Of a stretch of DNA of 64,000 nucleotides, positions 25,385-64,000 are shown piece by piece. The stretch spans positions 59,639,501-59,703,500 of the forward strand of contig NC_092589.1 of the NCBI RefSeq assembly GCF_047663525.1, given 5' to 3'. The notes under the pieces were generated by a model. It saw nothing but the letters and a program-made list of their open reading frames with translations, was not told the DNA's origin and searched no databases. The position numbers were made by a program, and so were the translations under genes. Every line of letters begins with the position of its first letter. Positions within the stretch are counted from its first letter, which is position 1. The stretch comes from Anas platyrhynchos. Taxonomy: Eukaryota; Chordata; Aves; Anseriformes; Anatidae.

Positions 25385-64000
<38,616 letters not shown>

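Overview
The window is nuclear DNA of a bird. The interspersed repeats I can recognise are almost all CR1 LINE fragments plus a few avian-type retroviral LTRs. The genes have vertebrate exon-intron structure with GT-AG splice sites and GC-rich CpG-island promoters in an otherwise AT-rich background. I cannot name the species. Nothing prokaryotic, no operon, no CRISPR array and no new multi-gene system is visible.

Two protein-coding genes are certain. On the minus strand, ABRACL (a costars-family actin-dynamics protein of 81 residues) is complete: a non-coding first exon in a CpG island near 7.2-7.4 kb, coding exons at 5534-5594 and 4195-4379, and a poly(A) signal near 3.85 kb. On the plus strand, REPS1 (RALBP1-associated EH-domain protein, endocytosis) starts in a CpG island near 25 kb. 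Its first eight coding exons run to 61470 and encode residues 1-379 and the first base of codon 380, including both EH domains. The rest of REPS1 lies to the right of the window. ABRACL and REPS1 are head to head about 17.5 kb apart, the same relative orientation as in human 6q24.

Layout: 1-3.8 kb is non-coding flank with one CR1 tail. 3.8-7.45 kb is ABRACL. 7.49-9.56 kb is a minus-strand CR1 split by a 1059-bp solo LTR with TG...CA ends and a perfect 5-bp target duplication (GGTAC). 9.6-24.9 kb is gene-free intergenic DNA with one ancient CR1 trace and an unexplained 236-codon ORF. 24.9-25.9 kb is the REPS1 CpG island, with YY1-, NRF1- and Sp1-like sites. 25.5-64 kb is REPS1 exons and introns. 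The introns hold a second, older copy of the same LTR family (34.1-34.6 kb), a sense CR1 reverse-transcriptase fragment (about 40-40.6 kb), an antisense CR1 (44.4-44.7 kb), another old LTR end (55.5-55.7 kb), long poly-T tracts and a TA microsatellite.

The two genes have no obvious joint mechanism: one acts on actin dynamics, the other on clathrin endocytosis and Ral signalling. The points most worth a second look are the unusual start region of REPS1, the nested transposon beside the ABRACL promoter, the contrast between the two EH domains, and coding-like remnants of unknown identity on the minus strand of REPS1 intron 3.
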